This document shows positions 24,609 through 33,760 of a DNA stretch of 64,000 nt, in pieces. Source of the DNA: Haloarculaceae archaeon H-GB1-1 (GTDB taxonomy: Archaea > Halobacteriota > Halobacteria > Halobacteriales > Haloarculaceae); assembly GCA_029688825.1 (NCBI GenBank), contig JARUKX010000010.1, positions 1 through 64,000 on the forward strand, given 5' to 3'. Positions within the stretch are counted from its first letter, which is position 1, and each line of letters opens with the position of its first letter. The position numbers and the translations under genes were made by a program. The notes under the pieces were generated by a model. It was not told where the DNA came from. It searched no databases and saw nothing but the letters and a program-made list of their open reading frames with translations.

Positions 24609-25249
24609 CCCCGGTCCTTTCTCGGTCGTTTCGGTTTTGACTGAGTCACGCCCAGACAGTCACTACACAGAAGTATCCACTCGATTCGAAGGCAGGTATC
24701 CGTCCGGATGACGTTCGGGCGGCCGCCACAGTCGAGGAACGGAATCACCGGGGACGGGCCATCAATTCGAGCGCTCGTGGACCCCAAACGCTGCGAGCGA
24801 GCAGTTTGACGGCGCGATTCGGTCGTGGGACGACGGTTTCGGTCGCGGCGTCCGACGATCTCGTCGTGGGGACATCGACGGTGACGGTCCGGTTCGGATC
24901 GACACGACCCTTTCGGCGTTCGATGCGGTCAGTACGGTCCACGGCGTCGAGACGAATCTCACAGCGGACGGGATCACCGAGGTCGTTCGTGTCCCGTGCG
25001 CCCGGTAACCGATAGTCCCGTCCTGAACTCGTAACCGATGCAAACACTTCTGAGGGAATTGGCACTCCGCCGGCGGAATCGAAGGTCCCGCCGAGTGCAT
25101 TCTCGTGGAACCGACTGGCCGACGTGCCGGCCACCAGTCCGGGGTGCCCCAGAGCGTGTGTGCCGCTCCGACCGCACACGGCCCGTGACCGGAGCCCCGA
25201 AAGCAACGGGCGGAATCCCACGCCGGGATCGCCTCCGGAAGACTGCCTA

Positions 25250-25310
25250 ATTATTTAGCCCGTGATGATTTCTCCCTCTACGGCATAGAATTATCTGGCT
25301 CGTGATGGTG
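25250..25310. repeat. Imperfect 21-bp direct repeat, 40 bp apart
   Basis: Copies at 25250-25270 and 25290-25310 share 17 of 21 positions (AATTAT-T-GC-CGTGATG-T). Function is unknown; it could be an operator pair or the scar of a local duplication. Confidence 0.45.
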
Positions 25311-25489
25311 CCACGAGCACGACCCGATCGACGCTTCCCCGTCCACGATCGGTCCCCTCCCTCCATCAGCCTCTCCCCGCCCGTCCGCATTCGTCGCCCT
25401 GTGGCTCCCCGCTGATCGGCCCGCCAATCGCTCCCATCGCTGGAAGGGGAAGCCCCGCTATTCCCGTCTATCCGGCCAGGAGGACAGCA

Positions 25490-25892
25490 GTGTCGATCGG
25501 TACGGTGAACGTCATCCGACGCATCCGTAGGTTCATCGGACACTCTGTGCACGACGCCGAGACGGTCCTCGACGCACCGGAACCGTTCTCCGACGATCTC
25601 CTCCGCAGGGGCGACCCGTACTTCTCGAGCGACCAGTTCGGCGAGACCGAGATGCACTCCGTTCGGCTGGGGAAGCGGTCCACTGCTCGACGACGGTCGA
25701 CGCGACCCGACGTTCCTCGAAGACCTGCAGGATTTCGGCGACCGACGATTGCGCGTCGCTGGCGGCCACCGGCTCTGGATTTCGTTAGAAGTGTCTACCC
25801 AAACTATTTCCCGATTGCTACTTGCCATCCGAAGTACGGACCGTGGTCCGCCTCGTAATTTCACGCTCCGCGTCATGGACCAGCAGAACTAA
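25490..25892 (+). pseudogene. Frameshifted unrecognised gene remnant
   Basis: Two plus-strand frames with haloarchaeal codon use follow each other. The first, to about 25680, includes FSDDLLRRGDPYFSSDQFGE. After a +1 shift near 25680 the second reads LLDDGRRDPTFLEDLQDFGD and RRLRVAGGHRLWISLEVSTQ, ending at TAA 25890-25892. The join suggests one gene broken by a frameshift. I do not recognise the family, and no start is certain. Confidence 0.35.
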
Positions 25893-25917
25893 CTGCTCGA
25901 ACGTGCTTTCAGTCCGT

Positions 25918-26430
25918 ATGGGTCATCTCGCGGACGTCTCCGTCGAAGACCTCCAGCGGGCGCTGGACGAGGTCGAGGGAACGAAGCCCACACAGCGGCT
26001 CATGGTCGCCATCGCGTACAAGCACGGCGTCACGCAGACCGAACTCGCCGAGTGGTACGACGTGCAGCGACGGACGATCTACAGCTGGCTGAAACGGCTC
26101 GACGAGGAGCCGTTACCCGAGGCAGTGTACGACGACGAGCGGAGCGGCCGACCGCGGAAGCTCTCCGCGTCCCAGCAGGCCGCGTTCAGGGACACGCTCC
26201 ACGAATCTCCCCGGGAAGCTGGCTACGACGCCTCGTCGTGGTCGCCGGAGCTGGTCCAACAGTACCTCGCGGAGTCGTTCGACGTCGAGTACTCGATTCC
26301 GAGTTGCCGACGACTGATGAAAGAGGCCGGGCTGCGATATCGGCCTGCGTCTCGGGGTTCCGGGACGGCCGGACGGGAGAAGAGTACTGACGGCGATGGT
26401 CGCCGCGCGGGCGAGTGGGTACCGAAGTGA
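25918..26430 (+). CDS. IS630-like helix-turn-helix protein (transposase N-terminal part, stand-alone)
   Basis: The 170-residue protein has the N-terminal HTH region of IS630-type transposases. The HTH core VTQTELAEWYDVQRRTIYSW lies near residue 45. It is followed by RSGRPRKLSASQQAAF and a second winged region with YSIPSCRRLMKEAGLRYR. Full IS630 transposases continue into a DDE catalytic domain, and none follows here. Orphan copies of this kind are common in haloarchaea and may be transposase remnants or co-opted DNA-binding proteins. No flanking terminal inverted repeats were found by eye. Confidence 0.75.
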   Translation: MGHLADVSVEDLQRALDEVEGTKPTQRLMVAIAYKHGVTQTELAEWYDVQRRTIYSWLKRLDEEPLPEAVYDDERSGRPRKLSASQQAAFRDTLHESPREAGYDASSWSPELVQQYLAESFDVEYSIPSCRRLMKEAGLRYRPASRGSGTAGREKSTDGDGRRAGEWVPK

Positions 26431-26628
26431 GCTTTCGAAAGGGGAGTCGGTAGTGAGTGGACAATTTTGAATATCTCTCCTCGCAGTGTCCCGTGAGACA
26501 CGGACACGCACCGCTCGCGGACGCATCTGTCCCGCAGAGGCCATTGTGTCGGGCCGTGGGGTCGACTCGGGGTCGAATTCGGCCCGGGAGGACGGTACTG
26601 GCCTCGGTGGTCGGGCCGCGGCTAAGCG

Positions 26629-26973
26629 TCAGTCCCTGTCGGTCCAGAAATCGAAGTCGCGACCGGGGGCGAACACGTCGAGGCCGACGGCGAGTTCGTC
26701 GCCCGTGTTCTCGACGCGGTGGGACTCCCAGGCGTCGAGCCAGGCCGAGTCGTACTTGCCGAGGGTCTTCGAGTCGTCCTCTGTGTGGATGGTGAGTTCG
26801 CCCTCGAGGACGAGACAGACCTGCTCGTTCTCGTGGTCGTGCATCGGCGAGGAGTGGCCCGGCGGCTTCTCGAACCACTCGAAGGTGAACGCGTCGCTCC
26901 CAGCGAGTGACACGCGGCGCCATGCTTCTTCGGGTTCGTACGTCTCGGCGTCGTCGAATGGCTGATAGTCCAT
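26629..26973 (-). CDS. Small cupin-domain protein
   Basis: This 114-residue single-domain cupin carries metal-site histidines in SSPMHDHENEQVCLVLEGEL. The second cupin motif is weaker around LDAWESHRVENTG. Small cupins may be isomerases, dioxygenases or ligand-binding proteins; no specific role can be assigned. A CGCTTAAGCC promoter-like element lies about 28-35 bases upstream of the ATG, and the gene is divergent from the D-2-hydroxyacid dehydrogenase gene. Confidence 0.75.
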   Translation of the reverse strand: MDYQPFDDAETYEPEEAWRRVSLAGSDAFTFEWFEKPPGHSSPMHDHENEQVCLVLEGELTIHTEDDSKTLGKYDSAWLDAWESHRVENTGDELAVGLDVFAPGRDFDFWTDRD

Positions 26974-27106
26974 CGTATCTACGGACTGTGGATGGAATCG
27001 GCTTAAGCGTTGCGTGGCCGTGGAACGGGAACTCCGTCACACCCCGCGCACTCGACGGCGAACACCATAGATTAATGCGGGTTCGGTATCGATGCCATGA
27101 GTGTCC

Positions 27107-28069
27107 ATGGCAGCCAAGATTGTGGTCACAGACCACGGATTCCCATCACTAGAGCTCGAAACGAATCTGACTACCGAGAACGGCTTCGAACTGGAAGCGT
27201 TCGAACTGGACACCGAGGAGGAGGTCATCGAGCACGCGGCCGGCGCGAAGGCGCTGCTCGTCCATCACGCCCCCATCACCGAGACCGTGTTCGAGGAGAT
27301 TCCGTCGCTCGAAGCGGTCGGTCGCTACGGGACCGGCGTCGACAACGTCGACCTCGACGCGGCGACCGAGCACGGCGTCCAGGTCGTCAACGTTCCCGCG
27401 TACGCCGGCGAGGAGGTCTCGACGCACGCGTTCGCGCTGCTGCTGTCCGTCACGCGTCGCATCCCGGCGTTCGGGCGCGAGATCGCCGCGGACAACTGGC
27501 ACTGGAGCAACGGGATCCCGATGCAGCGACTCCGCGGGAACACCGTCGGGTTCGTCGGCTTCGGGGCCATCGCCCAGCGTTTCAGGGAGAAGCTGTCGGG
27601 CTTCGACTTCGACTTCGTGGCGTACGACCCGTACCAGTCGGCAGAGGAGATCGCCGAACACGGCGTCGAGAAAGTGTCCTTCGACGAGCTCGTCGGCGAA
27701 GCGGAGATCGTGTCCATCCACGTGCCGCTGACCGACGAGACGGAACGGATGTTCGACGGCGACGTCTTCGAGCGGCTGCCCGACAACGCGATCCTCATCA
27801 ACACTGCGCGGGGCGAGATCGTCGACCTCGACGCCCTCTACCGGGCCATCGACGACGGGGAGATATACGGGGCGGGACTCGACGTCCTCCCCGAAGAACC
27901 GCCGGCTCCCGAAGACCTCCGCGAGCACGAACGGCTGGTCTACACCCCCCACACGGGGTGGTACTCCGAGGGATCGATGACCGACCTCCGCGAATCGGTC
28001 ACGATGGACGTCGTTCGCGTGCTGCAGGACGAAACGCCGGAGAACCCGGTCAATTCGCTGGCCGACTAA
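27107..28069 (+). CDS. D-2-hydroxyacid dehydrogenase (D-3-phosphoglycerate dehydrogenase-like)
   Basis: The 320-residue NAD-dependent enzyme has the nucleotide loop VGFVGFGAIAQRF. Its catalytic residues are Arg in NTARGEIVD, Glu in LDVLPEEPP and His in YTPHTGWYSE. It would reduce a 2-keto acid or oxidise a D-2-hydroxy acid. The ACT regulatory domain of many SerA proteins is absent. The start could be the GTG at 27101 or the ATG at 27107; I chose the ATG. It opens a plus-strand group with the barrel protein at 28168. Confidence 0.86.
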   Translation: MAAKIVVTDHGFPSLELETNLTTENGFELEAFELDTEEEVIEHAAGAKALLVHHAPITETVFEEIPSLEAVGRYGTGVDNVDLDAATEHGVQVVNVPAYAGEEVSTHAFALLLSVTRRIPAFGREIAADNWHWSNGIPMQRLRGNTVGFVGFGAIAQRFREKLSGFDFDFVAYDPYQSAEEIAEHGVEKVSFDELVGEAEIVSIHVPLTDETERMFDGDVFERLPDNAILINTARGEIVDLDALYRAIDDGEIYGAGLDVLPEEPPAPEDLREHERLVYTPHTGWYSEGSMTDLRESVTMDVVRVLQDETPENPVNSLAD

Positions 28070-28167
28070 GCCCTCCAATCGACCCCCGCTCACCTGCGTG
28101 GGCCCGACGGTCGAGTCGTGCCCGGAACCTATAATGTGGTCGAGTGGGAACCCATAGTCGTTCACTC

Positions 28168-29076
28168 ATGAAAGGAGAGGTCCGTGCGTATCTAGAGAGC
28201 ATCGACTGTCCCTCGCGGGACGACTACGACCTGTCGACGTCCGAATCGACGTTTCCTGACGGCTCCGACTACAAGATCGAACTGCTGCCGACGTCTCTCG
28301 AGCAGTACGATACACTGATCGACCTCGGCGAGGAGCACGACGTCCCGGTCAACAAGTTCATCGACGTCACGGGGACGGTCTTCGACAGCGACGAGGAAAT
28401 CCGCGAGAAGTGCAAGCGGTGCCGCGAGGAGGGAATCCAGCTCCTGATGGAGCCCGAGAAAGGTCACGACCCGAGCGACGTCAGCCAGCAGATGGCTCTG
28501 GGGGCGATGCCCGGCGGAACCGTTCGCGGCGTCGACAACCTCGTCAACACGCTTGCCGAGGTCAAGCGGGCGGCCGAACTCGGCGTGCGCGGATTCAACC
28601 TCCAGGACGAGGGCGTCCTGCGCGTCTGTCTCAAGATGCGCGAGGACGGGGAACTCCCCCCGGACACGCTGCTGAAGGTCTCCTCGGCGTTCAACGTCGC
28701 CAATCCGTCGTCGCTCGCCTTCTGGGCCGACCACCTCGACGCCACGGACAGCGTCAACCCGGCTCGTGACCTGACGATTCCGATGCTCGGGGCTCTCAGA
28801 GAAGTCACCGACCAGCCCATCGACGTCCACGCGTTCTGGCACGAGGACGTGGTTCGAACGCACGACATGCCCGAGATCGTGCGCGTCGCTGCTCCGGTGT
28901 CGATCAAGAACTACCGAGTCGCCGATCCCGGTCACGGTACCATCACGATGGCCGAACAGTACGCCCAGAGCGTCCGCGTCGTCGAGACCATCGACGACGA
29001 GCATCCCGAGGCGAGCCAGTTCGAGAACGATCGCTCGAACCCCGGGGTGCCCGCCGAACCCGGCGCGGACTGGTAG
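28168..29076 (+). CDS. TIM-barrel protein, peptidase U32-like, function unknown
   Basis: The 302-residue protein is not a standard metabolic enzyme I can name. Segments such as AAELGVRGFNLQDEGVLRVC, SINPARDL-like DSVNPARDLTIPMLGALREV and HDMPEIVRVAAPVSIKNYR suggest a (beta/alpha)8 barrel related to U32 peptidase-like proteins. No signal peptide or membrane segment is present. The start at 28168 follows a CCTATAATG promoter-like element by about 35 bases. It sits between the D-2-hydroxyacid dehydrogenase and a long gap. I offer the family placement with moderate confidence and no reaction. Confidence 0.6.
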   Translation: MKGEVRAYLESIDCPSRDDYDLSTSESTFPDGSDYKIELLPTSLEQYDTLIDLGEEHDVPVNKFIDVTGTVFDSDEEIREKCKRCREEGIQLLMEPEKGHDPSDVSQQMALGAMPGGTVRGVDNLVNTLAEVKRAAELGVRGFNLQDEGVLRVCLKMREDGELPPDTLLKVSSAFNVANPSSLAFWADHLDATDSVNPARDLTIPMLGALREVTDQPIDVHAFWHEDVVRTHDMPEIVRVAAPVSIKNYRVADPGHGTITMAEQYAQSVRVVETIDDEHPEASQFENDRSNPGVPAEPGADW

Positions 29077-29262
29077 TCGCGGCGCAGTCGAGGGAGATCG
29101 ATTTCCCGTCCACGCGGTCGATTCCGCCGTTTCACGTCTTTTCCAGAACCCGTCGATCCGAGCCACTGTCCCCGCCCACCGTCGGGAACGTCGTTCCGCT
29201 GTCGGCGGGTCACCTTCGAATGCGCTATATAAAAATGTGAAACCATGTGGGCTAGGGTGGTG

Positions 29263-29343
29263 ATGGTGAACACGCTGTCCGCTCGTATAGAATCCGAGGA
29301 TGCGGTTCTGATGGGGCTGAAACGCCGTAAATCGACCGAATGA
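29263..29343 (+). CDS. Possible 26-residue microprotein
   Basis: An ATG at 29263 opens MVNTLSARIESEDAVLMGLK and ends at TGA 29341. The TATA-like box CTATATAAAA ends 29 bases before it, the spacing expected for a leaderless gene in this genome. No homology is recognised, and chance occurrence is quite possible; the promoter may instead drive a non-coding RNA. Confidence 0.2.
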   Translation: MVNTLSARIESEDAVLMGLKRRKSTE

Positions 29344-29437
29344 CGGCCGCTGCAACGTCGAAGGACTGGCAGTGGCACTGATACGACTGCGGCGGACGGC
29401 TGTGGCCGTGCGATGGAATCCGGGCCCCTACCACGAT

Positions 29438-29457
29438 TTACAGTAATAATATTGTAA
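29438..29457. promoter_or_regulatory. 20-bp palindrome, TTACR-N10-YGTAA family, site 5
   Basis: The sequence is TTACAGTAATAATATTGTAA, with TTACA/TGTAA arms and central TA. It shares 16 of 20 bases with site 3 at 13544. It lies about 330 bases upstream of the SDR start at 29790. Confidence 0.6.
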
Positions 29458-29789
29458 TGGTTGCCCTGAAGTCAGCTGCAGATCCTCCCGACGGAGCGAT
29501 TACAGCGGAGGGACTGCGACGGGACGAGTGCGAACTCGAGGTGATCGACGTACTAGCCGTCGTGTCACCGCAGACGCCAGCGGGAGGCCCCTTCGGTACT
29601 GGCGAGCGCATCGCCTGGGGGTGTACCCAGTATAAAGAAAAAATGAACTATAGTCGCGCCCTTTTGAGTACTGGCCGATGAATCTGCTCTAAGGCGGGGC
29701 CAGGGGACCCGGAAGTCGTCGTGGGTTCTCCCGGCGTGCCTTCTCGCACCACGAATACTTTTACCGCATGCAACGCATGGTCCGTGTGA

Positions 29790-30581
29790 ATGCAACGAGA
29801 AATCAGCGGCAACGTCGCACTGGTGTCCGCATCGAGCAGCGGATTGGGAAAGGCGTCGGCGAAGGCACTCGCTCGCCGCGGAGCACACGTCGTCGTCAAC
29901 GGCCGAGACGAAGAGCGACTGGCCGAAGCCGTCGCAGAGATCGAGGACGTCGCCGAGGGCGAGGTCGTCGGGCAGGCCGGCGACCTCACGGACCCCGACG
30001 ACATCGAGGCTCTCGTCGAGCGGACGGTCGACGAGTTCGGCGGCATCGACCACCTCGTCACGAGCGCGGGCGGCCCCCCGAGCGGGTCGTTCCTGTCGAT
30101 GGACGACGACGACTGGTACCACGCGTTCGACCTGCTGGTGATGAGCGTGGTTCGACTCGTCCGCGAGTCCGCGGAGTACCTGCAGGCCGACGGCGGCGGG
30201 ACCATCGTGACCGTCACCTCCCGGAGCGTGAAGGAGGCTATCGACTCGCTGGTGCTGTCGAACTCCGTCCGGATGAGCGTCATCGGGCTGGAGAAGACGC
30301 TCTCGATGGAACTCGCCCCGGAAGTGCGAGCGAACGCGGTCCTGCCCGGCCCGCACGAGACGAGTCGCATCGAGGACCTCATCGAGCAGGGCGTCGAGCG
30401 CGGTGACTACGACTCCTACGAGGACGGCGTCGAGGCACGCGGGGAAGGAATCCCCGTCGGTGGCATGGGTGACCCCGACGACTTCGGCGAGGTCGTGGCG
30501 TTCCTCAGTTCGCCGCGGTCGGCCCACATCGACGGCGTCGCGCTGCCCGTCGACGGTGGCGCGGGCGCGTCGAACCTCTGA
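29790..30581 (+). CDS. SDR-family protein with atypical active site
   Basis: The 263-residue short-chain dehydrogenase has the cofactor loop SASSSGLGKASA and LVTSAGGPPSG. The position of the catalytic YxxxK reads LSNSVRMSVIGL, so both the catalytic Tyr and Lys are absent, while Ser in TVTSRSV remains. Related SDR subfamilies with this LSN motif exist, so this is likely a genuine divergent group rather than sequence damage. A promoter-like ACTTTTACC about 27 bases before the ATG supports the start. It may act in a redox or dehydratase role with the following barrel protein. Confidence 0.8.
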   Translation: MQREISGNVALVSASSSGLGKASAKALARRGAHVVVNGRDEERLAEAVAEIEDVAEGEVVGQAGDLTDPDDIEALVERTVDEFGGIDHLVTSAGGPPSGSFLSMDDDDWYHAFDLLVMSVVRLVRESAEYLQADGGGTIVTVTSRSVKEAIDSLVLSNSVRMSVIGLEKTLSMELAPEVRANAVLPGPHETSRIEDLIEQGVERGDYDSYEDGVEARGEGIPVGGMGDPDDFGEVVAFLSSPRSAHIDGVALPVDGGAGASNL

Positions 30582-30649
30582 GTGGGGACGCTACCGACCA
30601 CAATTGCTTTCTGTGGGTCTCCCGAACGTGTGCGATAGGTTCACATCAC

Positions 30650-31468
30650 ATGAAATACGCAGTTCTCGAACGGACGGTTCCCGCGGAACTCGGCACGCCG
30701 GAGACGATTCGACAGGCCGGCGAGGCCGGGTTCGACGGGATCGCACTCCAGATCAACGGCCCCGACCCGTCGGCCTTTCCGGTCTGGAATCCGGAGGGTC
30801 GCGCACGGATTCGGGAGGCGGCGGTCGAGGCGGGCGTCGAGATCACGTCCGTCTCGCCGAGCTTCTACTGGCAGGGGTGGGAGGCCCAGCAGGGGTTCCT
30901 CTCGGACAACCAGTTCCGCCGCGAGGAAGCCATCGACGCCCTGAAACACATCATCGACGCGGCGGGTGGGGTGAACGCGGACCTCGTCCTCATCCCGTTC
31001 TTCCAGCTCTGTAAGATCGAGGACGAGACCGACAAACAGCGCGTGATCGACGCGCTCGGTGCGGTGATCGGCCACGCCGAGCACAACGACGTCACCGTCA
31101 CGTTGGAGACCTCGCTTCCGGCCTCGGAGAACGCCGAAATCGTCGACGCGGTCGACTCGCCGGCGGTGAAGATCTGCTACGACGCCGCGAACAAGGCGGC
31201 GCTGTACGGCTACGACGACGTCGCCGAAGTTCGAGAACTCGGCGACCGCATCGGCGAGTACCACGTCAAGGACTTCCACGAGCCGCCGCCGGCGTTCCCC
31301 GACAACTACGCGGCGCTCGGCGAGGGCGCGGTCGACCAGCAGGGCGTCGCGGACGCGCTTCAGGACGTCGGCTACGACGGCTGGGCGGTCCTGGAGACGG
31401 AGATGGACAAGCCCCTGGAGTACACGATGGACCAGCTGGCGTACACGAAAGAACTGTTCGGCGACTGA
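30650..31468 (+). CDS. Sugar-phosphate isomerase/epimerase-like TIM-barrel protein
   Basis: The 272-residue protein fits the xylose isomerase-like/AP endonuclease 2 barrel family. Segments include AGEAGFDGIALQI, VKICYDAANKAALYG, and IGEYHVKDFHEPP with the metal-site His in HVKDFH. A final Glu in WAVLETEMD is typical. Family members isomerise or epimerise sugars and keto acids; the substrate is not determinable. It lies 68 bases after the SDR gene on the same strand, so the two are probably cotranscribed. Confidence 0.82.
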   Translation: MKYAVLERTVPAELGTPETIRQAGEAGFDGIALQINGPDPSAFPVWNPEGRARIREAAVEAGVEITSVSPSFYWQGWEAQQGFLSDNQFRREEAIDALKHIIDAAGGVNADLVLIPFFQLCKIEDETDKQRVIDALGAVIGHAEHNDVTVTLETSLPASENAEIVDAVDSPAVKICYDAANKAALYGYDDVAEVRELGDRIGEYHVKDFHEPPPAFPDNYAALGEGAVDQQGVADALQDVGYDGWAVLETEMDKPLEYTMDQLAYTKELFGD

Positions 31469-31578
31469 TCGTCGCCACGCAGCCCGTTTCTGACGAGAGG
31501 TGTCTCGGTGAGCGAGCGGCTCGCGGGCGACTCGACACATCGGAACGGAAAACCGGCGGGCCGCGTTGCGGTCGCCCG

Positions 31579-32574
31579 CTACTCCGCGGTTTCGAGCGAG
31601 AACTCGGAGCCGACGTCCTGTTCGACCGCTTTCTCGTAGACGAGACCGCTCGTGGCGGCGTCGAAGACGGCCGAGCCGACGCTCTCGACGACGATGCGCT
31701 CGTCGTCGCTCTGGCGTTCGGCGTCGCCCGTGAAGACGTCCGCGTACGGGCGGATGTCGTCCTCACCGAGGTCTGTCGCCTGCCAGTCGCCGATGTGACG
31801 GACTTCGTCGGGTGAGTCGCCGAAGATCTGGTCGGCGTTCTCCAGCACGGCGGGGTCGAGTTCCTGGGTGTCCTCGGTGTAGGCACCGACGGCGACGACG
31901 GTGACGCCGGGGGCGAGCGCGTCCTCGGGGAACGTCGGCTCGCTCGCCGTCGTCCCGGTCACGACGATGTCGGCGTCCTCGACGGCGTCGCGCGGGCTCT
32001 CGACGGCGTCCACCGGGGCGTCGAGTTCCGAGTCCAGCGTCTCTGCGGCGTCGTACTTCGAGTCGCTGGGCGAGTAGATGCGGACGTCCTCGACGTCGCT
32101 TCCGGCGGCGATACCGCGGGTCTGCCACTTGCCCTGCGAGCCGGCTCCGATGACGCCGACGCGGAGCGACCCCGACGTGAGGTGCTTCGCGGCCAGGCCG
32201 CCCATGCAGGCCGTCCGGGAGTTGGTCACGCGCGTCCCGCCCATGTACGCCAGGGGCAGGCCGGTCTCGGCGTCCTTGACGGCTATCTGGGCTTTCGCCG
32301 TCGGGAGGTCGCGCTTCGGGTTCTGGTCGAAGATGCCGAGCAACTTGGTCGTGTAGACCTCCTCGCCGTGGATGTAGGCCGGCATCGTCAGTTCCATCCC
32401 GAGTTCCGAATCCAGCCCTTCGCCGATGGGCGTGTGCGGCCGGGGCGGACACTCCACTTCGTCGTTCTCTATCTTGACCATCGCGTCGGCGATGACGGGC
32501 AACAGCGATTCGAGGTCTAGCAAGTCCGCTATCTCTTCCTCAGAGAGCTTGCGTATCATCGTACAGTTGGACAT
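31579..32574 (-). CDS. Ornithine cyclodeaminase / mu-crystallin family protein
   Basis: The 331-residue protein has the OCD/mu-crystallin fold: MGGTRVTNSRTACMGGLAAK, the NAD loop VGVIGAGSQGKWQTRGI, and TGTTASEPTFPEDAL. Members include ornithine cyclodeaminase, archaeal alanine dehydrogenase and delta-1-pyrroline-2-carboxylate (ketimine) reductase. The last activity would connect with the proline racemase-family enzyme at 3697 in a proline-type pathway, but this is speculation from co-occurrence. The start is the ATG at 32574 (MSNCTMIRK); an ATG five codons later is also possible. Longer in-frame extensions overlap the next gene antisense and are rejected. Confidence 0.84.
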   Translation of the reverse strand: MSNCTMIRKLSEEEIADLLDLESLLPVIADAMVKIENDEVECPPRPHTPIGEGLDSELGMELTMPAYIHGEEVYTTKLLGIFDQNPKRDLPTAKAQIAVKDAETGLPLAYMGGTRVTNSRTACMGGLAAKHLTSGSLRVGVIGAGSQGKWQTRGIAAGSDVEDVRIYSPSDSKYDAAETLDSELDAPVDAVESPRDAVEDADIVVTGTTASEPTFPEDALAPGVTVVAVGAYTEDTQELDPAVLENADQIFGDSPDEVRHIGDWQATDLGEDDIRPYADVFTGDAERQSDDERIVVESVGSAVFDAATSGLVYEKAVEQDVGSEFSLETAE

Positions 32575-32669
32575 CTTCCTCGGATAGCAAAACGTTTCGG
32601 GTACGTTTCGGTCTCGTTCCAGAACCGCCGGTCCCATGCCGACGCCGCCGAGCATCGAACCCAACCGGC

Positions 32670-33674
32670 TTACTGCTCGCTCCAGCCGCCCTTGTACGCG
32701 GGCTGGACGGGAGCTTCGAGTCGCTCCATGTCGTCGTCGGACAGCGAGACGTCGACGGCTCCGACGCACTCTTCGAGTTCGTCGACGGTGGTCGGGCCGA
32801 TGATGACGGAATCGACGACGTCCTTGTGGAGGACCCAGGCGATGCTGATCTGGACGGGGGTGACGTCCTTCGTCTCCGCGAGTTCCTGCACGACGTCGAA
32901 GACGGCCCAGTTCTCCTCGGTGTTGAGCCAGTCCCACTGGCTGTCGACGCGGTGACCGATGCGACTCGATTCCGAGGGTTTCTCCTCGCGGTCGTACGCG
33001 CCGGCGAGCAGCCCCTTGCCGAGCGGCGAGTACGGCGTCACGCCGATTCCCTCGCGGGCGCAGGGCCGGAGCGCGTTCCACTCCTCTTCCCGGGCGATGA
33101 GGCTGTACTCGGGTTCGGTCGAACTGATGGGCTGGTACCCCTCCCGGTCGGCGATCCAGAGCGCCTTCATCAGCTGCGATTCGTCGAAGTTGCTCGCGCC
33201 GACGTAGCGGACGTCGCCCTGCGAGACGAGCTGGTCGAACGCGGCCAGCGTCTCCCGAAGTGGCGTGTTCGGGTCGTACGCGTGGGCCATGTAGACGTCG
33301 ATGTAGTCGGTTCCGAGGCGCTCGCGGCTCGCCGCGGCCTGGTCGAGGACGTGCTTGCGGGAGAGGCCCGACCCGTTCGGCCCGTCGAACATCTTGTCCC
33401 AGACCTTCGTCTGCACGACCATCTCGTCGCGGTCGTACTCCGAGATGGCTTTGCCGACGATCTCCTCGGCCTCGCCGGTCGAGTACTGATTGGCGGTGTC
33501 GATGAAGTTGATGCCCAGTTCGCGGGCGCGGTGGACGAGTTCGATGCTGGCCTCCTCGTCGTCCATACACCCGTGCCAGGTTTCCGTCGGTCGATAGCCG
33601 CTGCCGAACAGACCCGTGCCGAGACACAGTTTCGATACTTCCAGCCCCGTCGATCCGAGGTACGTGTACTCCAT
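32670..33674 (-). CDS. Aldo/keto reductase (tandem copy 1)
   Basis: The 334-residue aldo/keto reductase has the opening LGSTGLEVSKLCLGTGLFGS. The catalytic tetrad is Asp and Tyr in FIDTANQYSTGEAEE, Lys in VVQTKVW and His in VYMAHAYDP. It would reduce an aldehyde or ketone with NADPH, or work in reverse. It is followed by a paralogue on the same strand only 86 bases upstream. The two share blocks of identical residues (EAEEIVGKAISEYDRDE) while diverging in the substrate loops. This indicates tandem duplication followed by specialisation. Confidence 0.9.
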   Translation of the reverse strand: MEYTYLGSTGLEVSKLCLGTGLFGSGYRPTETWHGCMDDEEASIELVHRARELGINFIDTANQYSTGEAEEIVGKAISEYDRDEMVVQTKVWDKMFDGPNGSGLSRKHVLDQAAASRERLGTDYIDVYMAHAYDPNTPLRETLAAFDQLVSQGDVRYVGASNFDESQLMKALWIADREGYQPISSTEPEYSLIAREEEWNALRPCAREGIGVTPYSPLGKGLLAGAYDREEKPSESSRIGHRVDSQWDWLNTEENWAVFDVVQELAETKDVTPVQISIAWVLHKDVVDSVIIGPTTVDELEECVGAVDVSLSDDDMERLEAPVQPAYKGGWSEQ

Positions 33675-33760
33675 GTGCGAGTGTCTACGTCGATGCCACG
33701 GCTCTCATAGGTTGTTTTCACAGCGGCAAAATTAGCCGGATGATCGGGGTGCCGACCTGC

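Larger units (their letters stand above)
24609..25917. other. Long degraded gap with gene remnants
   Basis: No intact gene is convincing. A minus-strand frame ending at 24745 has protein-like composition over about 100 codons, with a polar stretch TDRIERRKGRVDPNRTVTVD, but has no recognisable family or clear start. A frameshifted plus-strand frame occupies about 25490-25892. A pair of imperfect 21-bp direct repeats lies at 25250 and 25290. With the IS630-like gene that follows, this looks like a zone of decay. Confidence 0.45.
29077..29789. other. Long gap with a strong TATA box and a TTACR palindrome
   Basis: Only a 26-codon frame (29263-29343) behind a strong TATA-like box (CTATATAAAA, 29225-29234) could be transcribed as a small gene. 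The 20-bp palindrome lies at 29438, and the promoter of the following SDR (ACTTTTACC) near 29757. Everything else appears non-coding. Confidence 0.5.

Noticed and set aside
31579-33627. Extended 682-codon form of the ornithine cyclodeaminase-like gene
   Set aside because: The upstream part runs through the aldo/keto reductase gene in another frame of the same strand and is Arg-rich. Conservation starts at 32574.
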